Origin: JANXQE01 sp035651635
Lineage (GTDB): Bacteria; Verrucomicrobiota; Verrucomicrobiia; Limisphaerales; UBA8199
NCBI GenBank assembly: GCA_035651635.1
Contig: DASRFK010000274.1
Span: 1-24,121, forward strand
Length of the DNA: 24,121 nt
Direction: 5' to 3'
Translations under genes and position numbers: made by a program
Notes under the pieces: generated by a model
The model's database searches: none
What the model was told of the DNA's origin: nothing
Seen by the model: only the letters and a program-made list of their open reading frames with translations
Part shown: positions 13,028-21,252 of the stretch, one piece after another
Position numbering within the stretch: the first letter of the stretch is position 1
Layout of the letters: each line of letters begins with the position of its first letter

Positions 13028-15382
13028 ATGAACGGCATTAGACTCAAAACTTTGCGGGTAGCGCTCGTGGCCGGGTTCTGCTTCTTGGCTTTAGTCGCGC
13101 GGGCCGACACGTCCGTGGATCTGGAGGTCGGGATGACGGCGGCGACCAATGCGGTGCTGCTGGGGGAACAATTCTCTTTTTCTATAACAGTATCTAATGC
13201 GTCTGCCAACACTGCCACCGGCGTCGTGCTGAGCGATCAACTGCCGGCGGGGTGGCAATACCTCTATTCGGAAGCCGGGCAGGGCACGGTGGATGCCGTC
13301 GGGAGTTCGATCACTTTCAGCCTTGGCACGATTCCCTCGGGCAGCGTGGTGACAGCAAGGGTTTTTGTGATGCCGCAAAGCCCCGGCGCATTGGTGAACA
13401 CGGCCGTGGTGAATGCCGACCAGCCAAACACCGGCACCACCTCGCCGGTGACGCTGCCCATCAACGTTTTCATGGCATCACCGCCGCTCATCACTAAGCA
13501 GCCGCAAAGTCAGCTCCTGAGCCTGGGCGGGATCTTGAATCTTGCGGTCGAAGTGCTGTCCGCACCCGGGACACGATACCAGTGGAGGTTGAATGGAGCG
13601 AATATTCCGGGCGCCACCAACGCGACCTACTCCATCCTGGGCCTATTGGCGAAGGATGCTGGTTTGTACACCGCCGTGGTCTCGAGTCAGCTTGGCGCGG
13701 CCGAGAGCCAGCCGGCGCTGATCACACTGACGGGGCTGCTGCAGCTTGGAGCGAGCGACAATTTTGCCAATCGCGGGCCGGTGCTCAATCTGCTAAACCT
13801 GATGAGCTATAGCAACGTGGGCGCCACCAGCGAGCCTGGCGAACCGTTGCATGCGGGGGTGCCCGGCGGCCATTCCGTTTGGTTCACCTGGACTCCCTTG
13901 CTGAGCGGAGTAGCGACCATCACCACGGCCGGCAGCAGCTTCGATACGCTGCTGGCAGTCTACACGGGCAGCAGCCTGACGAATCTAACGGAAGTGGCCA
14001 GCGACGACGACAGCGGCGGCTATTACACCAGCAAAGTAGTCTTCAACGCGGTGGCCGGGACCCAATACTCGATCGTGGTTGACGGCGCTTATGGCGCGCA
14101 AGGGAACATCATTTTGAACTCGTCCCTTCAGTTGCTGGCGCCTCCCGTGCCGCACATCAGCTCCGGCCCGACGGACCAAATCACTGGTCTCGGTGACACG
14201 GCCTTATTCTCCGTGACAGCGTCCGGCAAGAACTTGAGCTATCAATGGCTGTTCAATGATGCGGCGATCACCGGCGCGACAGGCGCCAGCTTGCAAATCA
14301 CGAACGTGGATTTATCGCAGGTCGGGATCTACCGGGTCCGAGTCAGCTCGGGCAGTCAGTCAGTGCTTTCGGCTCCCGCCAGCCTGCAGATTGGGGTGGT
14401 CGATGGGCAGGCGAACGCCGGGAGCGGGGCGCGGGACAAATTCCAGGCAGAGGCCGATGCGGTGACGGAGGCTTCGGCGCAATTCAAGGCGCGCTTAAAA
14501 ATGAGCCGGACCGGCGGAACGATCCACAAGGAAAGCTCCGGTCCGTCGCGGGGCTACACGGGAATGCAGGTCTTCAGCACGTATGGCAGCGCCACCCAGA
14601 ACGGGGAGCCGAACAATTGTAGCAACCCGGGCGGTTCATCCGCGTGGGCTTCGCTGCAGCCTGCCGCGAATGGTGCTTTAACTTTGAATACCCGCGGCAG
14701 CAACTTCAAAACGATCCTTGGCGTGTACACCGGCAATGGTGCGGATTTTTCCAGCCTGGTTCCGGTGGCGTGTGATGTCGGAACGGACACGAATGGGAAC
14801 AATGGTCAGGTGAGCTTCGCCGCCACGGCCAACACGACGTATTATATTTCAGTCGATGGGGTGGACGGCGCCTATGGAACAGTCGTGCTGAACTGGGCTC
14901 TGGCTGTTCCTCCGGCGATTACGTCACAGACGCCGAGCCAGACTCTCCCGGTAGGAGCTTCGGTGACCCTCAGTGTGACCACGAGCGGCTACCCGGCTCC
15001 GAGTTGCCAATGGTCTTATAACGGCTCACCGCTTCCGGGTGCCACCAATTGGAGTTTGAAAATCATGAACTTCCAAGCAGCGGCGCAAGGGAGCTACCAA
15101 ATGCTGGCCCGCAATACCTGCGGCACGGCGGCGACGACCCCGGCCACGCTGGTTCTTTACTCCGGGCTCCAGTTGGATTCAACGGTGATGGACTACACTA
15201 ATGGCGTATTTCAATTCCAGCTGGTCGGCGCTCCCAACTCCAATTATGTGATCGAGGCTTCGCAGGATCTCGTTCATTGGGTGCCGGTGGCGACCAACAC
15301 CCCCAGCACGGGCCTTTGGCGCTTTGCCGATCCACAGTCAGCCAGCCTGGCTTGCCGGTTTTACCGCGCGTTGCCGCAGTAA
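13028..15382 (+). CDS. Secreted DUF11 / Ig-like repeat surface protein
   Basis: The 784-residue protein from ATG 13028 (GGAG six bases upstream) has a signal peptide at 1-27 cut after A-R-A. Then follow a DUF11-like domain (about 30-148, V-S-N-A-S-A-N-T-A-T-G-V), an Ig-like domain (150-235, Y-Q-W-R-L-N-G), a beta-sandwich like the pre-peptidase C-terminal family (245-365, S-F-D-T-L-L-A-V-Y-T-G and Y-S-I-V-V-D-G), a second Ig-like domain (372-456), a low-complexity linker (460-510), a second beta-sandwich (512-625, N-F-K-T-I-L-G-V-Y-T-G) and a third Ig-like domain (628-710). The end (725-782) carries Y-V-I-E-A-S-Q-D-L-V-H-W and R-F-Y-R-A, a module common at the end of large secreted verrucomicrobial proteins. 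No enzyme domain is evident, so it is probably structural or adhesive. A TTG at 12977 was rejected as a start. Confidence 0.85.
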   Translation: MNGIRLKTLRVALVAGFCFLALVARADTSVDLEVGMTAATNAVLLGEQFSFSITVSNASANTATGVVLSDQLPAGWQYLYSEAGQGTVDAVGSSITFSLGTIPSGSVVTARVFVMPQSPGALVNTAVVNADQPNTGTTSPVTLPINVFMASPPLITKQPQSQLLSLGGILNLAVEVLSAPGTRYQWRLNGANIPGATNATYSILGLLAKDAGLYTAVVSSQLGAAESQPALITLTGLLQLGASDNFANRGPVLNLLNLMSYSNVGATSEPGEPLHAGVPGGHSVWFTWTPLLSGVATITTAGSSFDTLLAVYTGSSLTNLTEVASDDDSGGYYTSKVVFNAVAGTQYSIVVDGAYGAQGNIILNSSLQLLAPPVPHISSGPTDQITGLGDTALFSVTASGKNLSYQWLFNDAAITGATGASLQITNVDLSQVGIYRVRVSSGSQSVLSAPASLQIGVVDGQANAGSGARDKFQAEADAVTEASAQFKARLKMSRTGGTIHKESSGPSRGYTGMQVFSTYGSATQNGEPNNCSNPGGSSAWASLQPAANGALTLNTRGSNFKTILGVYTGNGADFSSLVPVACDVGTDTNGNNGQVSFAATANTTYYISVDGVDGAYGTVVLNWALAVPPAITSQTPSQTLPVGASVTLSVTTSGYPAPSCQWSYNGSPLPGATNWSLKIMNFQAAAQGSYQMLARNTCGTAATTPATLVLYSGLQLDSTVMDYTNGVFQFQLVGAPNSNYVIEASQDLVHWVPVATNTPSTGLWRFADPQSASLACRFYRALPQ

Positions 15383-15431
15383 ATATCGACACGAATTTCA
15401 CGAATCAGCTGCTCGAATAACTCCAGTTGTT

Positions 15432-15556
15432 TGAGAGCGTGTTTAAAAAAACCGGCCAGGCCGTGGGCGCCTGGGTTTGGAGTCCCGCCTTTAGGCGGTT
15501 CGGCGCCGTGCCCCCTAAAGGCAGGACTCCTAACCAAATTGTAAAACAAGCTCTGA
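15432..15556. mobile_element. MITE-like element, 119 bp, with TGA target duplication
   Basis: The element spans 15435-15553. Its left end GAGCGTGTTTAAAAA and its right end, read inwards as GAGCTTGTTTTACAA, are imperfect terminal inverted repeats. Both ends are flanked by TGA (15432-15434 and 15554-15556), the T-N-A duplication typical of several IS5-family groups. Inside is an inverted repeat of 20-base arms: GGAGTCCCGCCTTTAGGCGG at 15479-15498 pairs with 15511-15530 at 18 of 20 positions. It encodes no protein and lies just after the Ig-protein gene, where its hairpin may also end transcription. Confidence 0.75.
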
Positions 15557-15625
15557 GAGACACTACACCATGGCAACGCGCACGTGACTTGGCGGAGTCG
15601 GCTTCATACACTCCTCCTCATTCCG

Positions 15626-16405
15626 ATGGGAATTCAGCTCGAAGCGGACGCAGGCACTACCTCCTCGCGAGGTTGCGCCAAAGGCCAGCGGATTTTCGTG
15701 CTCGTGTTACTGGCGATCCTCTTCCTTACTTCGGGCTTTATCACTTTCGTTATGTGGCATCAGCCGCATCGCCGCGCGATGCTGTTCATGGCTTGGGGTT
15801 TAATCTGGCTGTGGATCATTGGGTGCGGCCTGGCTATGTGTCGCTGGAGAGATAGCCTCTGCCACATGGCGGCCAAGGTGCCGCTGTCCTGGCCGGTCAA
15901 GTTCGTCGCCGGCTGCATCCTGCTGGCCATGCTGGAGGAGGCGGTGACCACCTCGATGACAAACTGCGCTCCTCTGTTCGGTGTGAAAGTCGGCCAAGCT
16001 TACATCACGGCTTCTGCCAATTATTTCGACGTGATCTTCCGGCACAGTGTGGTGGTTTTTGTGCCGATGTTCATTGGCTGGGCGGTGCTGCTGAAGTACT
16101 GGCGGTTTTCACCGTTTGAAGTCTTTGTCCTGTGGGGCATCACCGGCACGTTTCTGGAGTTCAGTTACTCCGGGTATCAAGGAGTCCCCAATTTTCCGTT
16201 TTGGATTCTGGTTTATGGTCCGATGGTTTGGCTGCCCGCGCATTTCCCGGCCCCGGCTCGTCCTGCGAGGCCTCCGAAGTGGTGGGCATATCCCCTGGCG
16301 GTTATTCTTCCCCCACTATTCCTGCCGTTGGATGTAGTGCTCGCGCCCTGGCTTTGGCTCGGCGGCAAACACCCGGATATTCATTTCCCGCCTATTTCCG
16401 GTTGA
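15626..16405 (+). CDS. Polytopic integral membrane protein of unknown function
   Basis: I do not recognise this 259-residue protein. A cytoplasmic-looking N-terminus of about 20 residues is followed by roughly seven hydrophobic segments (about 22-42, 50-72, 90-108, 140-157, 160-180, 190-206 and 222-245). Between segments 3 and 4 is L-L-A-M-L-E-E-A-V-T-T, with two glutamates at the end of a membrane helix, and His140 precedes segment 4. This loosely recalls CPBP-type intramembrane proteases, but the E-E-x-x-x-R motif is absent. The ATG at 15626 is preferred; a GTG at 15584 would add 14 residues. No ribosome site is clear for either. It converges on the next gene with 11 bases between stop codons. 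Confidence 0.6.
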   Translation: MGIQLEADAGTTSSRGCAKGQRIFVLVLLAILFLTSGFITFVMWHQPHRRAMLFMAWGLIWLWIIGCGLAMCRWRDSLCHMAAKVPLSWPVKFVAGCILLAMLEEAVTTSMTNCAPLFGVKVGQAYITASANYFDVIFRHSVVVFVPMFIGWAVLLKYWRFSPFEVFVLWGITGTFLEFSYSGYQGVPNFPFWILVYGPMVWLPAHFPAPARPARPPKWWAYPLAVILPPLFLPLDVVLAPWLWLGGKHPDIHFPPISG

Positions 16406-16416
16406 GAAAGGCCGCT

Positions 16417-16983
16417 TCAGGCCTTGGGCAGCAGTGGAGGGACGCCCCCTGGTGTCGCGCGATGCCGGCGCAGCTTTCGAACTTGCGCCAGTGCGACAAC
16501 TGAAAACACCAGCGCTGACAGCGCAATGCACAACGTGGCCAAGGCGAGGATTTTGCCGGATTGCAAACCGGGCCGCGAAGTTGAACGTGCTGCCATGTTG
16601 TCCACCATCGCTGCTGCCTGCGGATTCGCTCCCGGCATCTCTGCATCCGGCGACGGAAGTTTAATATTGAAAGCTACGGGGAATTGTTCTTCCAGCCAAA
16701 GGCGATACGGCCGGCCGTTCAGGTGGTAATCCACGATGAGGTTCTTTACCCGGCCCGGCGACGGGTCCCCGCCGATCTCGGTAAACGGCTGGGCAATCTG
16801 GAACGACACCGCGTCGTTTTCTATCTGATCTCGCAGTAACTGGGTTATGTCCTGCCAGGTATCTTTCGAGCCAATCACAGCTTTATCGATTTCAAGGGGG
16901 TCCTTTGCCTGGACAGTGACAGCGAAGGCTGCCAGCAGTAGAGTCAGCCCGAGCAAGTAGGTCGTCTGAGCTGCGGTTTTCAA
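16417..16983 (-). CDS. Exported, C-terminally anchored protein, DUF3395-like core
   Basis: From a TTG at 16983 the protein has 188 residues and begins with a clear signal peptide (K-T-A at 2-4, hydrophobic 9-22, cut after V-Q-A at 24-26). A longer frame reaches 17172 but puts 63 polar residues ahead of the signal, so I reject it. Residues 78-112 (R-V-K-N-L-I-V-D-Y-H-L-N-G...L-W-L-E-E-Q-F) resemble the beta-strand pattern of DUF3395, known from DnaJ-C11-type proteins; this is a weak pattern match. A hydrophobic helix at 144-166 is followed by a basic tail (R-K-L-R-R-H-R), giving a periplasmic domain held in the inner membrane. Function unknown. Confidence 0.55.
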   Translation of the reverse strand: MKTAAQTTYLLGLTLLLAAFAVTVQAKDPLEIDKAVIGSKDTWQDITQLLRDQIENDAVSFQIAQPFTEIGGDPSPGRVKNLIVDYHLNGRPYRLWLEEQFPVAFNIKLPSPDAEMPGANPQAAAMVDNMAARSTSRPGLQSGKILALATLCIALSALVFSVVALAQVRKLRRHRATPGGVPPLLPKA

Positions 16984-17181
16984 TTTGCCATTTCCGGCGG
17001 CACATTGGCCATGCTGGTTTGACAGAGCCGGGGGCAGGGTCTCACGCCCGGGTGGAATTGCCGGATAATCACCCCGTCTCTCGCAAGCATCGGCGTTATT
17101 GGGCCAAAATGAGTCTTGCCAAGTGTCGGCTGGGAAGGGATATTGAAGTTGGTTGACGGCGTGGGACCTCAAATTCTTCTT

Positions 17182-18042
17182 ATGAATAAGCCTCGTTTCT
17201 CATCCGGCGTCAGGCGCGGGTTTACCCTCATCGAACTCCTCGTCGTGATTGCGATTATCGCGATTTTGGCGGCCATGATCCTGCCTGCCTTGAGCAAAGC
17301 CAAAGTGCGCGCCCAAGGCACCGGTTGCATGAATAACTCAAAGCAATTGATGATGGCGTGGCGCATGTATGCTGAAGACAACCATGATTCCATCCCGTTT
17401 GCTTACGCTACGGCCGCCGCGGCCGTTCCCTTCTCCTGGGTGCCCTCCGGACCACCATTGGATCGGGATCCACCCAACCCGAAAACGCAGGGCAATTGGG
17501 ACTACGATAACACGATTCGCAAAAGCCCGATGTGGCCCTATTGCGGCAACTCGGTCGGAATCTGGCACTGCCCCGGCGATACCAGTTACGGGCAGACACC
17601 GGCCGGTTTACGGGTTCCGGGAGTTCGCAGTTACTCGATGAATAACTGGGTCGGAGGCAATGGTGACACGCCGCCGCTCTACAAGGGCTACTGGGGAGCC
17701 GGCGCAAATTGGGTCGTGTTCAGGAGCCTCTCAGGCATGCTCAAGCCCGGACCGGCCATGACTTTTGTTCTGCTGGATGAAAGACAGGACAGCATCAACG
17801 ACGGGTATTTCGTGACTGAGATGGATGGCTACCCGGATATCAGCATGACAAAAATTGTCGATTACCCGGGCGCTTATCACAATAACGCGGCTGGATTTGC
17901 TTTTGCCGACGGCCACTCTGAAATCCATCGGTGGCGGGATCCGCGAACTATTCCGCCTCTGAGGTCGGTCTTGCAACTTAATGTTTCCAGTCCCAACAAC
18001 CCCGACGCCTTTTGGATGCAAGACCACTCGACGCGTCAGTGA
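17182..18042 (+). CDS. Prepilin-like protein with N-terminal methylation motif
   Basis: The 286-residue protein starts at ATG 17182 (a TTG extension to 17116 would precede the leader and was rejected). A short basic leader ends in R-R-G, cut between Gly13 and Phe14, with Glu18 at position +5 of the mature protein and the hydrophobic T-L-I-E-L-L-V-V-I-A-I-I-A-I-L stretch of type IV pilin/type II secretion pseudopilins. The globular part carries N-N-S-K-Q-L-M-M-A-W-R-M-Y, a C-P-G-D motif at 130-133, and the H-X9-D-G signature (His233 to Asp243-Gly244) of the planctomycete/verrucomicrobial family, which is greatly expanded in these genomes. The C-terminus is W-M-Q-D-H-S-T-R-Q. It may use the same pilus machinery as the PilT-like ATPase, but nothing in the layout shows that. 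Confidence 0.88.
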   Translation: MNKPRFSSGVRRGFTLIELLVVIAIIAILAAMILPALSKAKVRAQGTGCMNNSKQLMMAWRMYAEDNHDSIPFAYATAAAAVPFSWVPSGPPLDRDPPNPKTQGNWDYDNTIRKSPMWPYCGNSVGIWHCPGDTSYGQTPAGLRVPGVRSYSMNNWVGGNGDTPPLYKGYWGAGANWVVFRSLSGMLKPGPAMTFVLLDERQDSINDGYFVTEMDGYPDISMTKIVDYPGAYHNNAAGFAFADGHSEIHRWRDPRTIPPLRSVLQLNVSSPNNPDAFWMQDHSTRQ

Positions 18043-18116
18043 GGACAGCCGCGGTGGCGGTGTGAAATGTTGTCGCGTGTCACCGGGGCAACGGCAAGCT
18101 GCTGGCGGGCGCGCTT

Positions 18117-18259
18117 TCGGCCGAAGTTCGAAACTCGAAACTCGAAATCCGAAGGAAGCCCGAAATCCGAAACCCGAAAGAAGACCCGCGCCAAACTTTA
18201 GATTCGGCTTTCGGCCTTCGGATTTCTTTCGGATTTCGAGCTTCGACCTTCGGATTTGG
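18117..18259. repeat. Dispersed palindromic repeat, copy 1 (CGAAATCCGAA type)
   Basis: The left half repeats CGAAA(C/T)(T/C)CGAA units; the right half holds the complement (CTTTCGGATTTCG, CTTCGGATTT), separated by about 30 unrelated bases. The transcript could fold into a long hairpin. It lies between the converging prepilin and hpnJ genes and may serve as a shared transcription end. A second copy is at 21590-21736. Confidence 0.7.
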
Positions 18260-18291
18260 AAAGAGGCACCTTTCCCAACCAACCTACGAAC

Positions 18292-19764
18292 CTACGCCGC
18301 GGCCGTGGCAACCTGGCCCGTTGCCGCACGCGAAGCTTCGAGGTCGTGCTTGCGCTGACGCAGGCTCTTGAAAAACTCGTAACCTTCGCGGCAGCGCCGC
18401 ACGAACACGTCCTTGTCTTCGAGCATCGTTTTGATGATGCGCAGAATCGGTTTGGGCCGCAGATAATAAGTGCGATAAAAGCGGTCGACCTCTTCGAAGA
18501 TAGCGTCTTTGTTCAAGCCAGGATATTCGAGCGCGCTTTGCTGAAACCCATCGGTCTCGACGAGATCGGTTTTGTCCTTTTTGACAAACCAGCCATTTTG
18601 GCGGGCCATTTCGAAAAGCTCGGTTCCCGGATAGGGGGCGGCGAGGCTGACCTGCAAGCTGAAGACGTCCAGTTCCTGAGCAAAACGAATCGTGTTTTCG
18701 ATCGTCTCACGGGTCTCGACGGGCAGCCCTAAAATGAAAGTGCCGTGGATCACGATTCCGGCTTTGTGACAAGACTTGGTGAAGGCGCGCATCTCCTCCA
18801 TCGTGACGCCTTTCTTGATATTCTTGAGGATCTGTTCGTTGCCGCTCTCATAGCCCACCAGGAACAACCGCAGCCCGGAATCCTTGAACGATTTGACCGT
18901 GTCGTAATCGAGGTTTGCCCGGCTGTTGCAGGACCAGGTTAAGCCCAGTGGAGCGAGCTTTTTGGCGATCTCGCGGGCACGCGGCAGGTTGGCCGTGAAG
19001 GTGTCGTCATCGAAGAAGAACTCTTTGACCTGCGGGAACAGGCGCTTCATGTAAGCCATTTCGTCGGCCACATTCTGCGGCGAACGCACGCGGTACTTGT
19101 GCCCGCCAATCGTCTGCGGCCACAAACAGAACGTGCACTGGGCCGGACAGCCGCGTCCAGTATAAAGGCTCACGTAGGGATGAAGCAGGTACCCGATGAA
19201 ATACTTCTCAATCTGCAGGTCGCGCTTGTACACGTCCGCCACCCAGGGCAGCGTGTCCATGTTGGCAATCATCTCCCGCTCCGGATTGTGCCTGATCTTG
19301 CCCTCTTTGTCCCGATAAGACAGGCCGGCGATGGTTTCCAGCGGCCGGTCTTCAGCGACTTCCTTGCACGTGTAATCGAATTCCTTGCGGCCGACCCAAT
19401 CGATCGCCGGCGAGGCCTTCAGCGTCTCAGTCGGCAACACCGCGGCGTGCGCCCCCACAAAGCCGATCTTTGTCTCCGGCCGGTTTTGTTTGATCGCCTC
19501 GGCCACCTTGCTGTCGTTCTTCAATGAAGGCGTCGAGGTATGGATAATCACATGCTCATATTTCCGCGCTTCCTCGAGGCACTGCTTGATATCGATATTG
19601 TGAGGCGGGCAATCGAGCAGCTTTGCGCCGGGAACCAAAGCGGCCGGCTGCGCCAGCCAGGTTGGATACCAGAAGCTGGTCACCTCGCGCCGCGCTTGAT
19701 AGCGGGCGCCGGCGCCGCCGTCGAATCCATCGAAACTGGGTGGAGATAAGAACAAGGTTTTCAT
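18292..19764 (-). CDS. hpnJ: Hopanoid biosynthesis B12-binding radical SAM protein HpnJ
   Basis: HpnJ is required to turn the N-linked sugar headgroup of bacteriohopanetetrol into the cyclitol ether; it works after HpnI and HpnK. The 490-residue protein has an N-terminal cobalamin-binding-like domain (about 1-140) with the family's F-D-G-F-D-G-G-A-G-A-R-Y-Q (11-23) and F-W-Y-P-T-W-L (31-37) stretches, and a radical SAM domain with Cys206, Cys210 and Cys213 in C-P-A-Q-C-T-F-C, F-F-D-D-D-T-F (250-256) and G-Y-E-S-G (304-308). Two related families, HpnP and the Mg-protoporphyrin cyclase type, share the layout, but the N-terminal motif and the adjacent hpnH point to HpnJ. It follows hpnH by 45 bases. 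hpnI, hpnK and squalene-hopene cyclase are not in the window. Confidence 0.8.
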   Translation of the reverse strand: MKTLFLSPPSFDGFDGGAGARYQARREVTSFWYPTWLAQPAALVPGAKLLDCPPHNIDIKQCLEEARKYEHVIIHTSTPSLKNDSKVAEAIKQNRPETKIGFVGAHAAVLPTETLKASPAIDWVGRKEFDYTCKEVAEDRPLETIAGLSYRDKEGKIRHNPEREMIANMDTLPWVADVYKRDLQIEKYFIGYLLHPYVSLYTGRGCPAQCTFCLWPQTIGGHKYRVRSPQNVADEMAYMKRLFPQVKEFFFDDDTFTANLPRAREIAKKLAPLGLTWSCNSRANLDYDTVKSFKDSGLRLFLVGYESGNEQILKNIKKGVTMEEMRAFTKSCHKAGIVIHGTFILGLPVETRETIENTIRFAQELDVFSLQVSLAAPYPGTELFEMARQNGWFVKKDKTDLVETDGFQQSALEYPGLNKDAIFEEVDRFYRTYYLRPKPILRIIKTMLEDKDVFVRRCREGYEFFKSLRQRKHDLEASRAATGQVATAAA

Positions 19765-19809
19765 CCCGGAGAATTGAATTGATTCCGTTTAAGAAAAGAA
19801 CGGGCGGTG

Positions 19810-21210
19810 CTAAACATCTTTGCCGGTCCGGATCCTGGACAGCAATTCATCGCGCTGCGACGTATCGCCAGTCCCGCAGGAGCCGCCCTCACCTTGGCCA
19901 TCAGCGCGGTTGGCCTGGAACGCAGATCGAGCTCCCGCCAGGCCGGATTTGACCGCTGCCTTGGCTTCCGCCAGGTGTCCTCGGCCGACCGAGAAGCCGT
20001 TAAACGCCCGCACCTTCGCGCCTTCTTTGTATGGGGCGGGTTTGCGCGCAAAATTGTATTTCAAATTCTTCCAGTTGTCACCCGGCTTGTAATTAGTCCC
20101 CAGGGCGCCGCTGGGATCGTAGCCGCAGTGCACCATGCAATTCTCGCAGCGGGGATCCCGAGCCACACCGTCCACCACACCGTATTTATTCCAGTCGACT
20201 TTTTCGAGCATCTCCTGGTAATGCCCGTAATGGCCGTCGGTCATCAGATAACACGGCGCTTTCCACCCTTTGATGTTGCGCGTCGGGATGGCCCAGGCAG
20301 TGCAGGTGAGTTCCCGTTTGCCGGCCAGGAATTCCTGGTAAACCGGCGTGCCGAAAATCGTAAAACGCTCGCCCCATTCCTGGATCTTGGCGAACTTCTG
20401 GCGCGTCATCGCGCGGGTCAGGAAGAAATCCTCCGGCTTGCGGGCCAGCCGCTTGACCATGTCTTTCTTGGCCGCGTCGTAATCGTAACCGGGTGAAATG
20501 GTGTGGCCATCCACTTCCAGGGAGGAGAAGTACTCGAACATCTCCTCGATTTCCTTGACATCGGTCTCCTTATAAACGGTGGTGTTCGTGGCCACCTGAT
20601 ACCCGAGGATTTTGGCCATGCGAATGGCTTCCACACATTCCTTGAACACGCCTTCACGCTCGACGATTAAGTCGTGCGTGTACTCGAGGCCGTCCACGTG
20701 CACATTCCAATACATCCATTTGCTCGGGCGAATCGCCGGGCGGCCGTCTGATTTGCCTTTGCGGATGGTTTCGGCGTCTTTTTCCGTGATCAGCTTCTCG
20801 GCCAGAAGCCGGGCCAGGGTCGGTTCGCTCTGCGCCGAATAAGTACTCGCGAGATAATCCCTGAGTTCGCGGCGCATGAACATGCCGTTGGTGCACACGT
20901 AGACGATGCGTCCCTGTTCCAACAAGCCGGCCACCAGTTCCTTGATTTTCGGGTAGATTAGCGGTTCGCCACCGCAGATCGAGACCATCGGCGCGTCGCA
21001 TTCGCGCGCCGAGTCCAGACAATCCTCGAGGCTCATCATGTCCTTGAGGCTGGTCGAGTATTCCCGAATACGGCCGCAGCCTGTGCACGTCAAATTGCAC
21101 GTGTGCAGCGGTTCGAGTTGCAGCACCAGCGCAAAGCGCGGCGTTTTCCGGATTTTATGCCGGACGATATGACGAGCAATCTTCACCGTCAATGCGAGCG
21201 GAAATCGCAT
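19810..21210 (-). CDS. hpnH: Adenosyl-hopene transferase HpnH (radical SAM)
   Basis: HpnH joins a 5'-deoxyadenosyl radical to diploptene to give adenosylhopane, the first step of hopanoid side-chain extension. Radical SAM motif: Cys38, Cys42 and Cys45 in C-N-L-T-C-T-G-C. G-G-E-P-L at 80-84 and Y-V-C-T-N-G at 104-109 match the family. The C-terminal DUF3463-like part has Cys303, Cys320, Cys355, Cys358 and Cys362 (C-E-N-C-M-V-H-C), suggesting a second cluster or metal site. At 466 residues it is longer than classical HpnH (about 340-380): residues about 124-162 look like an insertion (helical, charged), and about 60 residues after 405 are an added tail rich in A, G and R. Start at ATG 21210. 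It is second in a lipoprotein-hpnH-hpnJ operon. Confidence 0.85.
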   Translation of the reverse strand: MRFPLALTVKIARHIVRHKIRKTPRFALVLQLEPLHTCNLTCTGCGRIREYSTSLKDMMSLEDCLDSARECDAPMVSICGGEPLIYPKIKELVAGLLEQGRIVYVCTNGMFMRRELRDYLASTYSAQSEPTLARLLAEKLITEKDAETIRKGKSDGRPAIRPSKWMYWNVHVDGLEYTHDLIVEREGVFKECVEAIRMAKILGYQVATNTTVYKETDVKEIEEMFEYFSSLEVDGHTISPGYDYDAAKKDMVKRLARKPEDFFLTRAMTRQKFAKIQEWGERFTIFGTPVYQEFLAGKRELTCTAWAIPTRNIKGWKAPCYLMTDGHYGHYQEMLEKVDWNKYGVVDGVARDPRCENCMVHCGYDPSGALGTNYKPGDNWKNLKYNFARKPAPYKEGAKVRAFNGFSVGRGHLAEAKAAVKSGLAGARSAFQANRADGQGEGGSCGTGDTSQRDELLSRIRTGKDV

Positions 21211-21252
21211 AGCAATGTTTCTAACTTGGTTTTGGTTTGGGACTGATGAGTT

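Noticed and set aside
15920..16060. CPBP-type intramembrane protease motif in the seven-helix protein
   Set aside because: Two glutamates and a histidine are present, but the E-E-x-x-x-R arginine and the second histidine motif are not.
18117..18259. CRISPR array, because of short repeated CGAAATCCGAA units
   Set aside because: Units are 8-12 bases with no spacers of constant length, and the second half is the complement; this is a palindrome, not an array. No cas genes are present.
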